The translations under genes and the position numbers were made by a program. This document shows positions 53,020-54,478 of a stretch of 54,478 bases of DNA, one piece after another; the first letter of the stretch is position 1, and each line of letters starts with the position of its first letter. The DNA comes from Pragia fontium DSM 5563 = ATCC 49100 (GTDB lineage Bacteria > Pseudomonadota > Gammaproteobacteria > Enterobacterales > Enterobacteriaceae), in contig NZ_FOLW01000017.1 of the NCBI RefSeq assembly GCF_900112475.1, forward strand, positions 1-54,478, read 5' to 3'. The notes under the pieces were generated by a model that saw nothing but the letters and a program-made list of their open reading frames with translations, ran no database searches and was not told where the DNA came from.

Positions 53020-54117
53020 ATGCCAGCACGAAAATTGTTTACCCCACTAAAAATGGGTGCTGTTACCGTACCAAATCGTATTTTTATGGCGCCATTGACA
53101 CGTCTGCGTAGTATTGAACCTGGCGATATTCCTACCCCATTAATGGGTGAATACTACCGCCAACGTGCCAGTGCAGGACTGGTTATTAGCGAAGCAACTC
53201 AAATCTCAGCACAGGCAAAAGGTTATGCAGGGGCTCCCGGTCTACATAGTCCGGAGCAAATTGCCGCCTGGAAAAAAATTACTGCCGGTGTACATGCAGA
53301 ACAAGGTCATATGGCCGTGCAACTCTGGCATACCGGGCGTATTTCTCATAGTAGCTTACAACCAAGCCAACAGGCTCCGGTTGCACCGTCAGCTATCAGC
53401 GCCGAAACCCGTACCACCTTGCGAGATGAAAATGGTAAAGCGATTCGCGTTGATACTTCATTGCCTCGTGCACTAGAAACGGCAGAAATCCCGGGCATCG
53501 TAAATGACTTTCGTCAGGCTGTAACTAACGCGCATGAAGCGGGATTTGATTTGGTCGAACTACATTCTGCACATGGTTATCTGTTGCACCAGTTTCTCTC
53601 CTCCAATTCTAATCATCGTACCGATCAATACGGTGGTAGCCTTGAAAACCGTGCTCGTTTGGTGTTGGAAGTGGTTGATGCGGCGAGTAAAGCATGGAGT
53701 GCCGATCGTATCGGGATCCGTATATCCCCTATCGGAGACTTTCAGGGCGTAGTGAATGATGAAAATGCAGAAGCTGAAGCACTTTATCTGATTGAGGAAT
53801 TAGGTAAACGTGGCATGGCTTATCTACACCTATCCGAACCAGACTGGGCGGGCGGTCAGCCTTATAGTGATGAGTTCCGTCAAAAAGTACGTGAACGCTT
53901 TAGCGGCGTAATTATCGGCTCCGGTGCTTACACTGCCGAAAAAGCCGAAGCACTTATCGAAAAAGGCTATATTGATGCCGTTGCCTTTGGTAGAAAATAT
54001 ATCGCTAATCCAGACTTAGTTGAGCGCCTGAAGCATCATGCAGAGCTTAACGAGCAACGCCCTGAATCATTTTATGGTGGTGATGCTGAAGGCTATACTG
54101 ATTATCCAACGTTATAA
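53020..54117 (+). CDS. nemA: N-ethylmaleimide reductase NemA (old yellow enzyme)
   Basis: 365 residues from ATG 53020, with AAGGA six bases upstream; an in-frame TTG at 53014 is too close. Same length as E. coli NemA and nearly collinear ([93 protein letters not shown]). FMN and substrate residues such as the HSAH pair are present. It reduces maleimides, quinones, glyoxal-type and nitro compounds with NADPH. The usual neighbour gloA is absent; an IS200-type element follows. Confidence 0.98.
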   Translation: MPARKLFTPLKMGAVTVPNRIFMAPLTRLRSIEPGDIPTPLMGEYYRQRASAGLVISEATQISAQAKGYAGAPGLHSPEQIAAWKKITAGVHAEQGHMAVQLWHTGRISHSSLQPSQQAPVAPSAISAETRTTLRDENGKAIRVDTSLPRALETAEIPGIVNDFRQAVTNAHEAGFDLVELHSAHGYLLHQFLSSNSNHRTDQYGGSLENRARLVLEVVDAASKAWSADRIGIRISPIGDFQGVVNDENAEAEALYLIEELGKRGMAYLHLSEPDWAGGQPYSDEFRQKVRERFSGVIIGSGAYTAEKAEALIEKGYIDAVAFGRKYIANPDLVERLKHHAELNEQRPESFYGGDAEGYTDYPTL

Positions 54118-54139
54118 GCATGTCTTCATTAGTAAAAAT

Positions 54140-54158
54140 CCGCCTTCATAGAAGGCGG
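54140..54158. repeat. IS200 right-end subterminal hairpin
   Basis: CCGCCTTC-ATA-GAAGGCGG mirrors the left-end hairpin in stem length and loop. It may also help end nemA transcription, whose stop is 23 bases upstream. Confidence 0.6.
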
Positions 54159-54214
54159 CATTGCTTTGGCGCCCCTGAGGGGCGTACTAAGCTCGAACCC
54201 ATAGGGCCCTCGCT

Positions 54215-54478
54215 TCACATCCCTTTTAAGCTTAATTGATTATCTTCAAGTTCATGTTTCTCTTGATACTTAACATACTTACGAATCATTTCTGCATTTA
54301 CACCTACGGTATCTACACAATAGCCCTTCGCCCAAAAATGGTTGCCCCACAGCTTTTTCTTTCTTAAATAGGGAAATTTATTAAACAGCCTTATCGCTGT
54401 TCTTCCTTTCAAGTGCCCCATTACCTCTGACACTGAGAGCTTTGGTGGGATCTTGACTAATAAATGAACGTGATCTAA
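54215..54478 (-). CDS. tnpA: IS200-family transposase TnpA, C-terminal part (cut by window edge)
   Basis: 87 codons and a stop. It begins at the edge with LDHVHLLVKIP, containing the HUH metal-binding motif, and continues SVSEVMGHLKGRTAIRLFNK, LWGNHFWAKGYCVDTVGVN and IRKYVKYQEKHE, where the first Tyr of the helix is the likely nucleophile. Both catalytic elements are intact. It completes the N-terminal part at 1-206 without gap or frameshift, so the element is probably functional or recently so. Confidence 0.92.
   Translation of the reverse strand, partial: LDHVHLLVKIPPKLSVSEVMGHLKGRTAIRLFNKFPYLRKKKLWGNHFWAKGYCVDTVGVNAEMIRKYVKYQEKHELEDNQLSLKGM

Larger units (their letters stand above)
54136..54478 (-). 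mobile_element. IS200-type element, 3' (right-end) part
   Basis: Right-end half of the element: a subterminal hairpin (54140-54158), a GC-rich hairpin CGCCCCTGAGGGGCG (about 54170-54184) and the C-terminal part of tnpA. The last 32 bases (54447-54478) equal bases 1-32. Confidence 0.85.

Noticed and set aside
1-54478. Window as a complete circular plasmid because its ends overlap by 32 bp
   Set aside because: No replication, partition or transfer genes are present, and the overlap lies inside an insertion sequence, where assemblies commonly break. Kept only as an alternative.

Overview
The window is about 54.5 kb of AT-rich chromosomal DNA from a member of the Enterobacterales. The evidence is the enterobacterial arsRDABC operon, NemR/NemA with their operator, YqfB, Ada, an omptin, a MarT/FidL-type regulator pair and chaperone-usher fimbriae. 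The low GC content together with this accessory set would suit Budvicia, Pragia, Leminorella or relatives, but that is a guess. I see no rRNA, tRNA, CRISPR array, prophage, replication or partition gene.

Layout. 1-310 is the 5' part of an IS200-type element; its 3' part lies at 54136-54478. The two window ends share an identical 32-bp stretch inside tnpA, and joining them restores an intact tnpA reading frame. Next come a DUF2798 membrane protein and a T5SS-repeat autotransporter (0.5-3.7 kb). Fimbrial operon 1 (11.6-4.4 kb, minus strand) has the order major subunit, chaperone, minor subunit, chaperone, chaperone, usher, tip adhesin. A housekeeping-like stretch follows (yqfB, a small basic protein, a GT14-type glycosyltransferase). 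The arsRDABC operon (14.5-18.9 kb) and acuI/yhdH come next. A regulatory block (20.1-22.9 kb) holds a membrane-bound MarT-like regulator, a FidL-like partner, a soluble winged-helix protein and a lone InsA-like zinc-ribbon protein. It precedes fimbrial operon 2 (23.1-29.6 kb, plus strand), which is similar to operon 1 but has two minor subunits and no tip adhesin.

Further right are a Tat-exported flavoprotein and its tri-haem cytochrome c (30.1-33.2 kb), an EntS-like MFS exporter, Ada, a secreted protein of unknown role, a HAF-repeat autotransporter and an omptin protease (33.4-40.5 kb). An MBL-fold hydrolase and a GlxA-type regulator follow. They are flanked by two ~180-bp direct repeats derived from the 3' end of a nitroreductase-like gene. 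Then come a nucleoside-permease-like MFS with a PhnP-like hydrolase, divergent from a LacI regulator fused to a solute-binding-protein domain. The last genes are an AdiA-like decarboxylase, a frameshifted PAS-LuxR regulator and the nemR/nemA pair.

How the parts fit. The left and central thirds are mostly surface adhesion (two fimbriae, two autotransporters, an omptin) with a dedicated regulatory block. The right third is mostly small-molecule stress and metabolism (arsenic, alkylation, electrophiles, decarboxylation, amine or alcohol oxidation). The least conventional items are the LacI-SBP fusion regulator, the lone InsA-like protein in the fimbrial regulatory block, the paired three-chaperone fimbrial operons with leader hairpins, the nemA promoter that appears to sit inside the nemR terminator, and the PAS-LuxR gene broken at a homopolymer run.
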